Shown here piece by piece: positions 38,038-47,627 of a DNA stretch of 64,000 nucleotides. A program made the translations under genes and the position numbers. Positions within the stretch are counted from its first letter, which is position 1; the number at the start of each line of letters is the position of its first letter. Location of the stretch: NCBI RefSeq assembly GCF_920984665.1, contig NZ_CAKLBP010000005.1:336244-400243 (forward strand). The letters are read 5' to 3'. The DNA is from Pedobacter sp. Leaf170. GTDB taxonomy: Bacteria > Bacteroidota > Bacteroidia > Sphingobacteriales > Sphingobacteriaceae. The notes below the pieces were generated by a model that did no database searches, had not been told where the DNA came from, and was given only the letters and a program-made list of their open reading frames with translations.

Positions 38038-39264
38038 TTAAAAATAGGTTGATACACCTAACTGGAATGCTCCGGTTCTGGCAGCCGGGTTTCCAAGAAT
38101 ATCCTTCTGCCACTGTTTTCGGTAGGAAAACCTCAGTACAGTCTGTTGCCTCGGCCTGAAACTGATGCCGGGCATTACGCTGAAAAGCTCATCACCAATA
38201 TTCCCACCGGTCTCCCTGAATTTCCCTACATTCCAGTCCACATACTCTACCCTGCAGGCTAAACTTACAACAGAATGCTGCCAGCCCAGAATCGTTTTTT
38301 TGATCACAGGTTGAACTATATCCATATATCCCCCCATCTGACGGCTCCCGAACTGCTGGGAATAGGTATCGGGAACATCTACCCTGATCCATGCCCACTC
38401 AGCGGTGATGAAGGTCTTAAGTTTGGGAAGTGTCGTGTTAAAGTCTATGGCAAAAACATTTAGCCTGCGTTTGTCATCGATAACAATCCCGTCCGACCGC
38501 CATTTATTGTAAACACCCCCCATATAGGATAGGCCGAGTTCGCCTATATTGTTCCTGCGTACCGCAACTTTTCCCGTTAGAAGCGGCTGCCCGCTTGCAA
38601 TTTCTTCAAACCTTTCCGGATTCCTTTTTGAGGCAGCCAGAGAGGTTCTGTTTTCAGGGTTTGCAATAATGGAATCGTCAAAGCTGCTTGTGGCATATAA
38701 CTCGTAGCCCAGCATCCAGTCACCGCTATAGTTCTTGCCATAAATCCCGAATCCTGCACTGCTCCAGGTTGCAGGCAGCATCTGTGTCATGGCGATCGGA
38801 CGGTCGGTGAATTCCCATTTAGGACCGTCATGGTTCTGGTTGAATGCACCAATGGGATTCAATATCATTCCACCCCTTAAATTAAGCAAGGGGTGCAATT
38901 CCAGATCCAGCGCAGCAAATTCAACCGCTATCTCTTTTTCAGCAGGTTCAAATTCGATCTCGGAAAGGAACTTGATGCGCTTGGAAATGGTTGAGGCTAC
39001 AAATAGCGTCATTCTTCTGAACTGGAACTGCTGTCCTTCAGAGATCCCCTCTGTACCCTGATACTGCCAGTTGGCCTCCATATATCCGCCCACCGACACC
39101 GGAAGTTTTCCCACGGCAATAAAAGGCCGTTCATAAACTGCATCCATGTTGAGTGAGTTTTTTGCGGTATCACTGGGTTTGGCCCTTAAAAGTTTCGGGT
39201 CGATCTGGGCAAAAGCCATCTGACCGATACCAATAGATATGATAAGCGTAAAGAGTTTTTTCAT
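38038..39264 (-). CDS. Outer-membrane porin-like beta-barrel
   Basis: A 408-residue protein with a signal peptide at about 1-19 (MAFAQ). The body is rich in alternating aromatic/polar beta-strand patterns (GGYMEANWQYQG, FEFEPAEKEI-like acidic strand, LNLRGGMILNPIGAFNQNHDG) and ends with the barrel signature GAFQLGVSTYF, whose terminal aromatic is typical for outer-membrane insertion. It resembles phosphate-selective-porin-type barrels. It is the last gene of an operon, starting 4 nt inside the Rieske gene's end. Confidence 0.78.
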   Translation of the reverse strand: MKKLFTLIISIGIGQMAFAQIDPKLLRAKPSDTAKNSLNMDAVYERPFIAVGKLPVSVGGYMEANWQYQGTEGISEGQQFQFRRMTLFVASTISKRIKFLSEIEFEPAEKEIAVEFAALDLELHPLLNLRGGMILNPIGAFNQNHDGPKWEFTDRPIAMTQMLPATWSSAGFGIYGKNYSGDWMLGYELYATSSFDDSIIANPENRTSLAASKRNPERFEEIASGQPLLTGKVAVRRNNIGELGLSYMGGVYNKWRSDGIVIDDKRRLNVFAIDFNTTLPKLKTFITAEWAWIRVDVPDTYSQQFGSRQMGGYMDIVQPVIKKTILGWQHSVVSLACRVEYVDWNVGKFRETGGNIGDELFSVMPGISFRPRQQTVLRFSYRKQWQKDILGNPAARTGAFQLGVSTYF

Positions 39265-39707
39265 ACTGCCTTCAGTGAAATTTTGATCCTGGTTTTTTCT
39301 ATGGTAATGGGGAAAGTTCTTAAGTTTGCTTCTGCCGGACCATTTGTCATTCTGCCCTTATTGTCAAATTCACTTCCATGGGCCGGACATTGAAGCCTGT
39401 CTCCGAAAGCCTGGAGCTCGGTTCCCTGGTGGGTGCACTGCATCCATAGTGCAGAATAATTCAGTTCATCATGCCGGTAGATACAGATGGGATATCGGAG
39501 CAGGTCATTGCTGACTACAATGTATCTTTTGAACTGGACATTTTTTCCCTGTCTGAGTTCAAAGTCCTTCATTTCTACGACCAGGTTATCCCCTGCAATC
39601 TCGCCCGTCGCCGGCACCAGGCTGCTGCATCCACTGATCAACGTGGTGATCCCAAGGCCTCCAAGGCAGGCCATTCCACAGCCTTTTATAAAATCTTTTC
39701 TTTTCAT
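39261..39707 (-). CDS. Rieske 2Fe-2S lipoprotein
   Basis: A 148-residue protein with a lipoprotein signal (LISGCSS, lipid Cys about 27). Rieske ligands are clear: CTHQGTEL near 90 and CPAHGSEFD near 108, giving the two Cys and two His for the cluster. It is an electron carrier on the periplasmic face. It overlaps the porin start by 4 nt and follows the di-haem oxidoreductase gene by 2 nt, so the three are translationally linked. Confidence 0.9.
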   Translation of the reverse strand: MKRKDFIKGCGMACLGGLGITTLISGCSSLVPATGEIAGDNLVVEMKDFELRQGKNVQFKRYIVVSNDLLRYPICIYRHDELNYSALWMQCTHQGTELQAFGDRLQCPAHGSEFDNKGRMTNGPAEANLRTFPITIEKTRIKISLKAV

Positions 39708-39709
39708 TT

Positions 39710-40912
39710 CTATAGTGATTCTAAAAATCTCAGCATGGCATTTTTTTCTGCCCCAGACAGCTGGTTGAACCTGTTGCGGCTTGCAGATGCCTCTCCTCCA
39801 TGAAGGGTTACCGCCTCTTCGATGCTTTTTGCCCTTCCGTCATGCAGCAGATGATAAGATCCCCCCTGCGAGTTCATCGAAAGTCCCAGTCCCCATAGCG
39901 GCGGGGTTCTCCATTCGGAGGTTTTTGCCGATCCTTCCGTATAACCATCGTCCAGCCCAGGCCCCATATCATGGAGCAACAGGTCGGTATAGGGATGGAA
40001 TTCTTTGTTGGACAGAGCGGCCACCGGAGAAAAACCTGTTTTTAGGGTAGGCTTGTGACAGCCTGAACAGTTAATCTTTTCGAACAGTTTCCTGCCAGTT
40101 TCAACTTCCGCATTCCCCGCATCGCGCTGCATGGGTGCTTTTAGCGTCTGTAGATAAAACACCACGTTATTCACTGTAAGTGTGGGGATTTCAGGGTCAA
40201 TCACCATCCGCGTATAGGCATCCTCAGGATCAAAGCTTGAAGTGATCCCGATATCCTGGTTGTAGGCATTCACAGTCTGGTGGAGCAGGTTATATGCTGC
40301 CGCCTTTTTTCCAAAACGATGGATATATTTTCCCTTCAGTACAATAGCATTGTTAATCGCCTGAACATATGTGGGAAGTATTGCGTAATTCGGGATACCA
40401 GAAATGCCGTCATTATCCAGATCCTGGGGGTCAGCCATAGCTAGTATATCTGCATCAGCTACCAGTTCGAGAAAGCCAAGGCCGGTATTAGCAGGCGGTG
40501 TAAATTTTGAAAAGGTGGCCCCTGATGGGATTTGCTCAGGTTTGTATCCGGGAATAGCCCTGTTCTGCAGTTGTGGGCCTCCCTGGTCCAAAAATTTATT
40601 GCCTGTTTCATCGGTCTGCCCGAAACGGACCAGCGTAGTAAAAGGATGGCCTTTGCCGTCACCCGCATGGCAGCTTCCACAGCTGGTTGCAACAAAGCCT
40701 GGCCCAAGGCCGTTCTCAGGACTAAATATCTCATTGTTGAAGGCCGCGTCTCCCAAAGCGAACCGTCTGAGCTGTTCATAGCTGAGTCCTTCTACCGGGC
40801 CATCAAGAATTTCATCCTCTTTTGGAGAAGAAGGGATTATCTTCTCACAGGACACCATTATAGCAACCAGGCTCATAAGTGAAAGCAGGACAATGGGTAA
40901 TCTTTTCTGCAT
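39710..40912 (-). CDS. Di-haem oxidoreductase family protein (DHOR/DUF1111)
   Basis: A 400-residue lipoprotein (signal ending AIMVSC). It has two haem-c motifs, CGSCHAGDGKGHP near residue 77 and CSGCHKPTLKTG near 283, and the DHOR blocks GPGFVATSCG, SGIPNYA and RTPPLWGLGLS. The family resembles di-haem peroxidases and is often iron-regulated. It heads the operon with the Rieske and porin genes and sits directly behind a long palindrome. A redox-linked role at the cell envelope is likely; the substrate is unknown. Confidence 0.9.
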   Translation of the reverse strand: MQKRLPIVLLSLMSLVAIMVSCEKIIPSSPKEDEILDGPVEGLSYEQLRRFALGDAAFNNEIFSPENGLGPGFVATSCGSCHAGDGKGHPFTTLVRFGQTDETGNKFLDQGGPQLQNRAIPGYKPEQIPSGATFSKFTPPANTGLGFLELVADADILAMADPQDLDNDGISGIPNYAILPTYVQAINNAIVLKGKYIHRFGKKAAAYNLLHQTVNAYNQDIGITSSFDPEDAYTRMVIDPEIPTLTVNNVVFYLQTLKAPMQRDAGNAEVETGRKLFEKINCSGCHKPTLKTGFSPVAALSNKEFHPYTDLLLHDMGPGLDDGYTEGSAKTSEWRTPPLWGLGLSMNSQGGSYHLLHDGRAKSIEEAVTLHGGEASASRNRFNQLSGAEKNAMLRFLESL

Positions 40913-40955
40913 GTTATCTGATTTTTTGTAAATCTAATAATAAAAATAGAAAAGA

Positions 40956-40993
40956 CTAAAAATAAATTTAGATTTATCTAAATTTATTTTTAG
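40956..40993. promoter_or_regulatory. 38-bp palindromic operator upstream of the DHOR operon
   Basis: Two 18-nt arms (40956-40973 and 40976-40993) are perfect reverse complements with TT between. The core reads TTTAGATTTATCTAAA. The centre lies about 62 nt upstream of the DHOR start, overlapping where a -33 element would fall. TTTAGAT/ATCTAAA half-sites resemble those of DtxR/MntR-type metal-dependent repressors; the identity of the regulator is inference. Confidence 0.7.
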
Positions 40994-41508
40994 ATTGATT
41001 TTAACGGTGTCGGAATTATAATGCACGGCTCCCAAAGTGACCTACTTTTTAACATGAGCACGGAATGCAATATTATAAATCGAAACAATAAATCATCTAT
41101 CACTTTCAAATCAGGAACTTGACCGGATAGGGTATTTTGTTGGCGGATGCTACGGTTTATCCTTTGTAAATAGACGTAATAAGGCAAGGCAATCGTGCCG
41201 AGATTCGGAATTTTAAAATTCTTTTTGAATTTTGGTTGAAAAGTTTGGTTTTAGGGCTGGAATACGGTTATCCTAGATAAAAAACAATACTCGGGATATT
41301 TGGCCCTTAAAAAAAATAGAAGAGTAAATACCTAAAACCTCGAGGTTATGCCCTTTATCTTTTGGATGAAGCCAAAAAATTAAAACCAAAATTGCTTTTT
41401 TAAATTGTGCCCATGGCTTAAAATATATACTAGTCTAAAATATTGATGTTAGAATATCGGATTAGTTATCTTTATTTGGACAAAAAAGTGGCTCCCATCT
41501 CCTGGATC
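40994..41508. other. Gap without supported gene
   Basis: A/T-rich sequence between the palindrome and the truncated kinase. A 65-codon minus-strand frame at 40990-41187 has no motif and overlaps the palindrome. I see nothing else in it. Confidence 0.4.
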
Positions 41509-41949
41509 CTATTCAATTTTGAATCTGTAAGGGTAGTTATATTCAAGTCTTGTTAAAATATTGACTAATCCTCCATGAAAACCTTGGGGTAACTCTCCAT
41601 CTTTCTGAAGGTTATAGGTAGAAATAGTAAGTGTGAAACCATTCATGGCAATATCTATCTTCGCTGGGTCTTGCTTTTTGTGGATGTTTCCATGCTTGAA
41701 AAGGTTTTTCGCTAGGGTAAGTAACATCAATGGTATGAGTCTGTATTCTCGGGCAGCTTTAGAGTGAGTGAATTCTACTAAAACCCTCTCCTTAAATCTT
41801 AATTTATAAATCCTGATAAGGGATTCTAATTGCAATATTTCCTCAATACGAAATGGCTGTTGATTGATGTGACTTGAATTAACCGCAAATCGGATTAGTC
41901 CAGAAAGATCAATTACCGCCCGAGCTGCACTAGCTGGGCATTTCGGCAA
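41509..41949 (-). pseudogene. C-terminal fragment of a LytS-type sensor histidine kinase
   Basis: About 140 residues match the end of a His_kinase/LytS protein: SAARAVIDLSGLIRFAV, LQLESLIRIYKLRFKERV, LIPLMLLTLAKNLFKHG (the N-box region with Asn) and a final GGLVNILTRLEYNYPYRF. The phospho-acceptor His region and sensor part are absent, and no ATG precedes the match. The coding match begins abruptly near 41940 at a junction with a different coding remnant. No LytTR regulator gene is left beside it. Confidence 0.75.
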
Positions 41950-42106
41950 AAATGGCCAGCCGTTCCGCGTTCAAACTGTCACCCCATTTCGCTTTAAATT
42001 CACTACTGAATTGGTTGGTCAAAGCTACCGAAATCTCTAGATATAGCCTATAGTTCAAAATTTTCAAAAAATGAATATTCTTGGCTTTTGATCGTTAAAT
42101 ACACAT
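41930..42106 (-). pseudogene. Coding remnant between the recombinase and the kinase fragment
   Basis: The minus strand reads without interruption from about 42106 to TAG at 41930-41932: KNIHFLKILNYRLYLEIS, then VALTNQFSSEFKAKWG, then DSLNAERLAIFAEMPS. Composition is coding-like, but there is no ATG and an in-frame stop lies just upstream. I cannot name the protein. It abuts the kinase fragment in another frame, marking an old recombination junction. Confidence 0.45.
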
Positions 42107-42124
42107 ACATAAATCTTGAATGTT

Positions 42125-43579
42125 ATGAAATCAGCTTATCTATATGTTCGTGTAAGTACTGACGAACAAAAAAGAAGAGGCTACTCACTCCCAGAACAGG
42201 AAGATCGATTGATAAAATACTGCGAATCGAACAACATCTATGTAAAGGGAATCTGTAGGGAGGACTACTCTGCAAAAGACTTCAATAGACCAGAATGGAA
42301 AAAGCTAGTTTCCGAATTGAGAAAAGGCAGGGGAAAAGAAGAAAATAATATCATTTTCATCAAATGGGATAGGTTCAGCCGTAATATCCAGTATGCCTAC
42401 GAGATGCTGGGCATTCTCAGAAAGCTCAATGTGTCGGCAATGGCCATAGATCAGCAAATAGACCTATCCGTTCCAGAGAGTTCTGTAATGTTGGCCATCT
42501 ACCTCTCAGTCCCAGAGGCGGAAAACACGAGACGTGCGATGAATACCTTAAATGGTATTAGAAAGGCTAAGGAAATGGGCAGGTATCCTAATAAAGCTCC
42601 CGTGGGATATGTGAACATGTCATCATTGGACGGTCGTAAGATTATAGTTCCCAAACAGCCGGAAGATAGCATCATACGATGGGTTTTTAAGCAACTCGCA
42701 AAAAATATCTATAAAATAGGTTATTTAAGTGAAATGGCACTGAACAAAGGCTTGAGAAGTACGACTTCAAATTTTTCCAAACTTATCCGTAACCCAGTTT
42801 ATTGTGGCCTGATTCCGCTTAAGCTAGGAAATGGGGAGATTGTTATGATAAAAGGAATACATGAGCCACTGATACCCGAAGCCCTTTTTTACGAGGTGCA
42901 GGATGTCATCAATACCAAAAGAAAGGTTAGTACGATAAGGACCGATTTCAGATCCACTTTTTTTCTTACGGGTTTTCTGATCTGTCCGCTATGCGGCAAG
43001 AGGCTTACGGGAAGTTTTTCCCAAGGCAATACTCGAAAATATGCCTATTATCATTGCCGCCAAGGGTGTAGGGCAAGGGTAAGGGCGGATAAGCTAAATG
43101 ACAGCTATAGGAACCAGCTCCAGAAATTACAGTTATCGGAAATGGTAGGTGATCTATTCGTCGCTATTCTTGCAGACTGGAATGTTGATACGCAAAAGAC
43201 AGGATTTCTTTACGAAAGACAAGCACTTCGGCGTCAGTTAGTCGAGCAGGAGACAATGCTATCCAGAGCGAGGAAACTGTTTGTAGAGAACATATTGAAA
43301 TACGACGACTATAGCGAAATGAAAAATGAATTTCGAAGGATTACTGGGGTTATAAAGAAAGAGCTGTCTGACGTTGCCATCAAACTAAAGACAATCGAAG
43401 AGCAACGGCGGCTTGGCTTCCGGACTTCGATAGATGTATTTCGGGGCTTTGATAATCTCGATACAGCGGATAAAAAGCAATTGGTCAGCTTATTTCCTCC
43501 AGTTGGAATAGACTTGAATAAAAGCGAGGTGTCTTTAGGCCATGATGTTGCGCTTTCGAAGGTAGTGGTTTATAAATAG
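42125..43579 (+). CDS. Large serine recombinase
   Basis: A 484-residue site-specific recombinase from the ATG at 42125. The catalytic domain begins YLYVRVSTDEQ, with the nucleophile Ser in RVS near residue 10, then EDYSAKDFNRPEWKKL and KWDRFSRN (conserved DRxSR). A Recombinase domain (about 165-265) and a zinc ribbon (CPLCGKRLTGS plus CRQGC, about 285-320) follow, then a coiled-coil region to the end. Such enzymes integrate phages and ICE/IME elements and lie at the element border. Its left flank is broken coding sequence, consistent with insertion. Confidence 0.93.
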   Translation: MKSAYLYVRVSTDEQKRRGYSLPEQEDRLIKYCESNNIYVKGICREDYSAKDFNRPEWKKLVSELRKGRGKEENNIIFIKWDRFSRNIQYAYEMLGILRKLNVSAMAIDQQIDLSVPESSVMLAIYLSVPEAENTRRAMNTLNGIRKAKEMGRYPNKAPVGYVNMSSLDGRKIIVPKQPEDSIIRWVFKQLAKNIYKIGYLSEMALNKGLRSTTSNFSKLIRNPVYCGLIPLKLGNGEIVMIKGIHEPLIPEALFYEVQDVINTKRKVSTIRTDFRSTFFLTGFLICPLCGKRLTGSFSQGNTRKYAYYHCRQGCRARVRADKLNDSYRNQLQKLQLSEMVGDLFVAILADWNVDTQKTGFLYERQALRRQLVEQETMLSRARKLFVENILKYDDYSEMKNEFRRITGVIKKELSDVAIKLKTIEEQRRLGFRTSIDVFRGFDNLDTADKKQLVSLFPPVGIDLNKSEVSLGHDVALSKVVVYK

Positions 43580-43596
43580 CATAATGGGGAAATCAG

Positions 43597-43800
43597 ATGG
43601 ATTTTATAGACAGAAAGGTTTCGGGAAGTAATGCCATTGCGTTGCTTGCCAAAAATGGAATAGAGGTTGATGATGAAGAGGCTGCGGTAATACTGAGTTT
43701 TTTATACCTCATTGCCAAGATCCATAACAGAAAATTGGTACTGGAGGATGTTGAGATCGGTAAGGAAAAGTCGAACACGTCAAATAGTTACCTGGCGTAG
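43597..43800 (+). CDS. Small protein accompanying the recombinase
   Basis: A 67-residue product: MDFIDRKVSGSNAIALLAKN, then GIEVDDEEAAVILSFLYLIA, with a charged C-terminus. The pattern of a short helix, a 'NGIxVxxEEAxxILxFLYxLA' core and a charged tail is common in small Bacteroidota proteins encoded beside integrases and recombinases. Function is unknown. It starts 17 nt after the recombinase stop and probably shares its transcript. Confidence 0.65.
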   Translation: MDFIDRKVSGSNAIALLAKNGIEVDDEEAAVILSFLYLIAKIHNRKLVLEDVEIGKEKSNTSNSYLA

Positions 43801-44340
43801 CCTTAATACGTTTTTTTAGGCCCAAATTTGTTTTGGTATAGGTTAGCTGGTTGGAAAATGTCGAACCGGTAATGGGAGGGGTACAACTAATTGTTGTATA
43901 GTGGTTTATGGGTATAAAAAAAGGAAACAACGTAGATATGCTGTTTCCTTAAGGTAGTCAATCCGCGGAAGTTCGAACTTTTATGAGCATTGCGAAGCGA
44001 TAGTTGATTTTGAGAATTTGTTAAACAATAAGGTGGAAGGGCAGTATCGTAAAAAGAAATTACTATAAGTTTTACCAAGGAATTTATCATTTTGAAATCT
44101 ATTCCAATAGCCTCTTCAATGAATTGTTTCGCCCATTTTTGTATTATCAAGAAATGACCGTTTTTTGATAGAAATTGAGATGAGTATTTGATAAACAGGT
44201 GTAGAATTATTATGTCTTTTCTAGCAGGCCAGCGATGAAGTAAAGTCTACACTTGTTTCCTTTCAACCATCAAGAAAATGGAAGAATACAAGTTATCCTA
44301 GGAATTTTTGGCTATATTGTAATCACCTACATTTATTGAG
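43801..44340. other. Gap behind the recombinase with possible decayed coding
   Basis: No intact gene is visible. Both strands contain short coding-like runs (plus strand FYEHCEAIVDFENLLNNK ending TAA near 44070; minus strand WAKQFIEEAIGIDFKMINSL), and I cannot tell which, if either, was real. A hairpin terminator lies at 43921-43950. It may be part of the inserted element. Confidence 0.4.
43921..43950 (-). terminator. Intrinsic terminator, minus strand
   Basis: AAGGAAACA (43921-43929) pairs with TGTTTCCTT (43942-43950). On the minus strand the stem is followed by a run of T (complement of the A-run at 43914-43922), so it would end leftward transcription. The gene it would serve is not identifiable. 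Confidence 0.6.
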
Positions 44341-45537
44341 ATGAAAAACGACAAAACACCACAGAACTACACGTTAAACAGACGTAATTTTGTTGCTGGA
44401 ATTATCCCGGTGATAGCTGGCGCTACAATACCATCCTGGGCTTCGGCGAAGGAGATTCAACAAACCAGTGAAGACAATGAATTTCCAGGACTTATTACGC
44501 GAGAGAAAAAGCCATTAAATATGGAGTTTCCATTTCCTACGTTAAAAAACAGGATTACTCCAAATAACCAGTTCTTCATCAGGAGTCATTTTAACATCCC
44601 CAATATTGATGCTGCAAATTGGGAATTAGAGATTGGCGGCAACACCAATCAGGTCATAAAGATCAATCTGAGCGAACTTAAAAAGCTTCCTGCAAAAAAG
44701 GTAATGGCTACTATAGAATGTGCCGGAAACGGACGTGCTAACCTCGCCCCAAAAGTGAAGGGTTTAGGATGGGAACAAGGTGGGATCAGCAATGCTGAAT
44801 GGACAGGAGTACCTTTATCCGTTTTGTTAAAAAAGGCTGGGATAAAGGTGGGTACGGTAGACATTATTTTGGAAGGGAATGATGAGGGGATGATTACAGA
44901 AGAGCCGAAATCACCAGGAAAAATCAAATTCGCCCGGAGCATTCCGTTAAAAACAGCAATGCAGGATCACATCATCATCGCCTATGAAATGAATGGAAAA
45001 CCATTGAGTGCTGAACATGGTTTCCCGGCAAGGGCAATTATTCCAGGATGGTATGGTATGGCATCTGTAAAATGGCTGATGAAAATTACTGCATCTGAAA
45101 AGCCGTTTGATGGCTATTGGCAGACGATTGAATATGCTTACTGGAAGCGTGTTGAAGGACTACCTACCTTGACGCCCGTAACCACTACATTGGTTAAGTC
45201 TGAAATATCAAGGCCGGTATTGTTTGAAGCGGTGCCGGCTGGAAAACCTTATCAAGTAAGGGGTGCAGGATGGTCAGGTGATAGTAACCTATCGAAAGTA
45301 GAAATAAGCACGGATAAAGGAAATTCATGGCAACCAGCAAAATTAATTGGTCCTGCTATCCCTTTCGCCTGGCAGCTATTTGAATTTGAATGGGTGGTTC
45401 CTGCTAAGACTGGAAGATATAGTTTAATGGCTAGAGCGACAGATCAAAATGGCAAAACGCAACCCATGGAGCATGATTTAGACAGAAGAACTTACATGGT
45501 TAATTTTATCTCGCCAATTGATGTAGATGTAATATAG
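44341..45537 (+). CDS. Sulfite-oxidase-family molybdopterin enzyme
   Basis: A 398-residue exported enzyme. The N-terminus NRRNFVAGIIPVIAGA (about 13-28) is Tat-like. The oxidoreductase domain shows NNQFFIRSHFN near 78 and TIECAGNGR near 125, with the molybdenum-ligating Cys near 127. GWYGMASVKWL near 237 and a C-terminal Mo-co dimerisation domain (ISTDKGNSWQPA) complete it. It probably oxidises sulfite or a related sulfur compound in the periplasm. The neighbouring sulfate exporter, DsrE and thiosulfate-dehydrogenase-like genes support that. Confidence 0.88.
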   Translation: MKNDKTPQNYTLNRRNFVAGIIPVIAGATIPSWASAKEIQQTSEDNEFPGLITREKKPLNMEFPFPTLKNRITPNNQFFIRSHFNIPNIDAANWELEIGGNTNQVIKINLSELKKLPAKKVMATIECAGNGRANLAPKVKGLGWEQGGISNAEWTGVPLSVLLKKAGIKVGTVDIILEGNDEGMITEEPKSPGKIKFARSIPLKTAMQDHIIIAYEMNGKPLSAEHGFPARAIIPGWYGMASVKWLMKITASEKPFDGYWQTIEYAYWKRVEGLPTLTPVTTTLVKSEISRPVLFEAVPAGKPYQVRGAGWSGDSNLSKVEISTDKGNSWQPAKLIGPAIPFAWQLFEFEWVVPAKTGRYSLMARATDQNGKTQPMEHDLDRRTYMVNFISPIDVDVI

Positions 45538-45629
45538 CTCAATAAGAACAAATTTCAGGATCTTGCGGTTATCGCAGAAGGCTTGTCTGGCATAAACAGT
45601 TTATCACATTTAATACTCTACATCAAACC

Positions 45630-46226
45630 ATGATCAGATTCACGTCTATACTTTTACTATTTGCTAGTTTCTCTGCACGAGCACAACATGAACACATGCA
45701 AATGGCAACTAAAAAAAATGTCTTCCTTGGGCAAATGGCCCATATGATGATGAAGATGGATGAAATATCAGCTACCACATCTGCAGACAGAGATTTCATA
45801 CAAATGATGATCCCACATCACCAGGGTGCTATTGATATGGCAGAAGAAGAGATTAAGACCGGAAAAAATAAAGAAATGATTCAGCTAGCTAAAAGTATCA
45901 AAGCTGAGCAACAAACCCAGATTCAGCAAATGCAACTCCTGCTCAGCCATCCTGAAGGATTTATCGCTACAGGCAACCAACATCAAAACGCCAACCAGAA
46001 GATGATGAAAGTGATGATGGAACAAATGCCTGAAGAAAAACAATTGTCGGATACTGATCTGTCCTTTGCAAGGATAATGCTTCCTCACCATCAGGCTGCC
46101 ATCGACATGGCTAAAGTTGAGTTGCGGTATGGAAAAAATAAAAATGTAAAAAGACTGGCCGAGAATATTATCTCAGATGAACAGATAGAAATCCAACAAA
46201 TGAAGACATTTACAAACTCCCATTAA
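45630..46226 (+). CDS. Exported protein with two DUF305 repeats
   Basis: A 198-residue protein with a signal peptide at about 1-18 (ARAQ). Two DUF305 units follow: RDFIQMMIPHHQGAIDMAEEEI near 53 (seen here as MMIPHHQGAIDMA) and FARIMLPHHQAAIDMAKVEL near 145. The paired His and the many Met residues (MQMAT, MAHMMMKMDE) suggest copper binding. It is followed 3 nt later by the beta-propeller gene, so the two are co-expressed. Confidence 0.85.
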   Translation: MIRFTSILLLFASFSARAQHEHMQMATKKNVFLGQMAHMMMKMDEISATTSADRDFIQMMIPHHQGAIDMAEEEIKTGKNKEMIQLAKSIKAEQQTQIQQMQLLLSHPEGFIATGNQHQNANQKMMKVMMEQMPEEKQLSDTDLSFARIMLPHHQAAIDMAKVELRYGKNKNVKRLAENIISDEQIEIQQMKTFTNSH

Positions 46227-46229
46227 CAT

Positions 46230-47621
46230 ATGAAAAAGATATCCTTGTTTACGCTATTTATATCCAGTTTTGCCCTACAATCAAAAGCACAATCAATCTA
46301 TGCCCAAGACAGGGTTTATACAGGCAATCAGATATCTAATACGGTTTCTGTCTTAGATCCCTCAACACAAACGCTATTAGGAAATATTGTTCTTGGTAAA
46401 CCCCAACCTGATATCTTAAGTCCTCTATATAAGGGACAGGCCCTGGTTCATGGCCTGGGTTATTCCCCTAAAAGGCAATTACTAGCAGCGGTTTCCATTG
46501 GATCAAATTCAGTAACCTTTATTTCAACAGCAAAAAATAAAGTTTTAAAAACTGTTTATATCGGACGTTCACCGCATGAGGCAACCTTTAACCCTTCAGG
46601 ATCACAGGCATGGATATCGGTAAGAGGAGAATCGTATATCAGCGTAATTGATGCAAATAAACTGATTGAAATCAAGCAAATTCCAGTAGCCGACGGCCCG
46701 GGAATGGTTGCTTTTACTCCAGATGGAAAATGGGCTTATATTTGTTCCAGCTTTACTGCAGAAGTGGATGTAGTGAATGCAACTTCTTATGCTATTGTAA
46801 AGCGTATTCCAGTAGTTAGTCCATTTTCTCCAAATATATTCTGTAGTCCTGATGGGAAATGGATTGCATTGACACATAAGGATGTAGGGAAGATCACTGT
46901 CATCAGCACGGAGACAAATACGATACATACAGTACTAAATACAGGTCCAATTACCAACCATGTCACTTTTACTTTAGTTAATGATTCACCTGTGATGCTG
47001 GCAACCATTGGCGGAGAAAACAGCTTAAAAGTATTTAGTGTTTCACAAGATTTCAAGCTTACTGATAGCGTTGCGACAGGATCATTGCCACATGGCGTCT
47101 GGACTTCGGCAGATGGTAAATTTGCATATGTCGGATTAGAAAATGATGACCAGGTACAAGTGGTTGATCTGGTAAAAATGGCCGTTGTAAAAACCATTGC
47201 TATTGGACAATGTCCGCAAGCATTGTTGTACGCCGCTAATGCCAGCCCTGCAAATGCCTCAAAAGAAAATTTAACCCCGCTTAATCTTGCAGACAAAAGT
47301 CAGGTGATTAAATTGATGAATAAGGATAATTCAATGTCATCAGGCATGCTAAACGTAAGAAGCGTAGGCTTGACTGATCTTGTCCAACAGGACTTTAAAA
47401 AACTCGAGCCAAATACTTCGTATACTTTAGCGTTAACCAACTCCTCAAATGATACGTTTAACGCAGATTATGTCATCAATTCTTTTAAGACCGATGAAAA
47501 AGGAGCTTTTAGCGGTCAATCCTCGGGGATAATTAAGAGTGTAGGAACAGGTAGCGCCGATTATAAACATGTGGTTCTTATTGATGATCTTTCAAAAAAG
47601 CTGGTGATGATCAGTAACTAA
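46230..47621 (+). CDS. YncE-type beta-propeller protein
   Basis: A 463-residue exported protein with a signal peptide at about 1-20. Seven-bladed YVTN-type repeats are visible: ISNTVSVLDPSTQTLL, NSVTFISTAKNKVLKTVYIG, ESYISVIDANK, DVVNATSYAIVKRIP, ITVISTETNT and VQVVDLVKMAVVKTI. The last about 130 residues are a separate domain. Such propellers bind partners or cofactors in the periplasm. It is paired with the DUF305 gene; a role in metal or oxyanion handling is inferred from position. Confidence 0.8.
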   Translation: MKKISLFTLFISSFALQSKAQSIYAQDRVYTGNQISNTVSVLDPSTQTLLGNIVLGKPQPDILSPLYKGQALVHGLGYSPKRQLLAAVSIGSNSVTFISTAKNKVLKTVYIGRSPHEATFNPSGSQAWISVRGESYISVIDANKLIEIKQIPVADGPGMVAFTPDGKWAYICSSFTAEVDVVNATSYAIVKRIPVVSPFSPNIFCSPDGKWIALTHKDVGKITVISTETNTIHTVLNTGPITNHVTFTLVNDSPVMLATIGGENSLKVFSVSQDFKLTDSVATGSLPHGVWTSADGKFAYVGLENDDQVQVVDLVKMAVVKTIAIGQCPQALLYAANASPANASKENLTPLNLADKSQVIKLMNKDNSMSSGMLNVRSVGLTDLVQQDFKKLEPNTSYTLALTNSSNDTFNADYVINSFKTDEKGAFSGQSSGIIKSVGTGSADYKHVVLIDDLSKKLVMISN

Positions 47622-47627
47622 TGTATT

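Noticed and set aside
37723..38057. Open frames on both strands (101 and 93 codons) beside the porin gene
   Set aside because: They overlap each other, one runs into the porin, and neither shows motifs.
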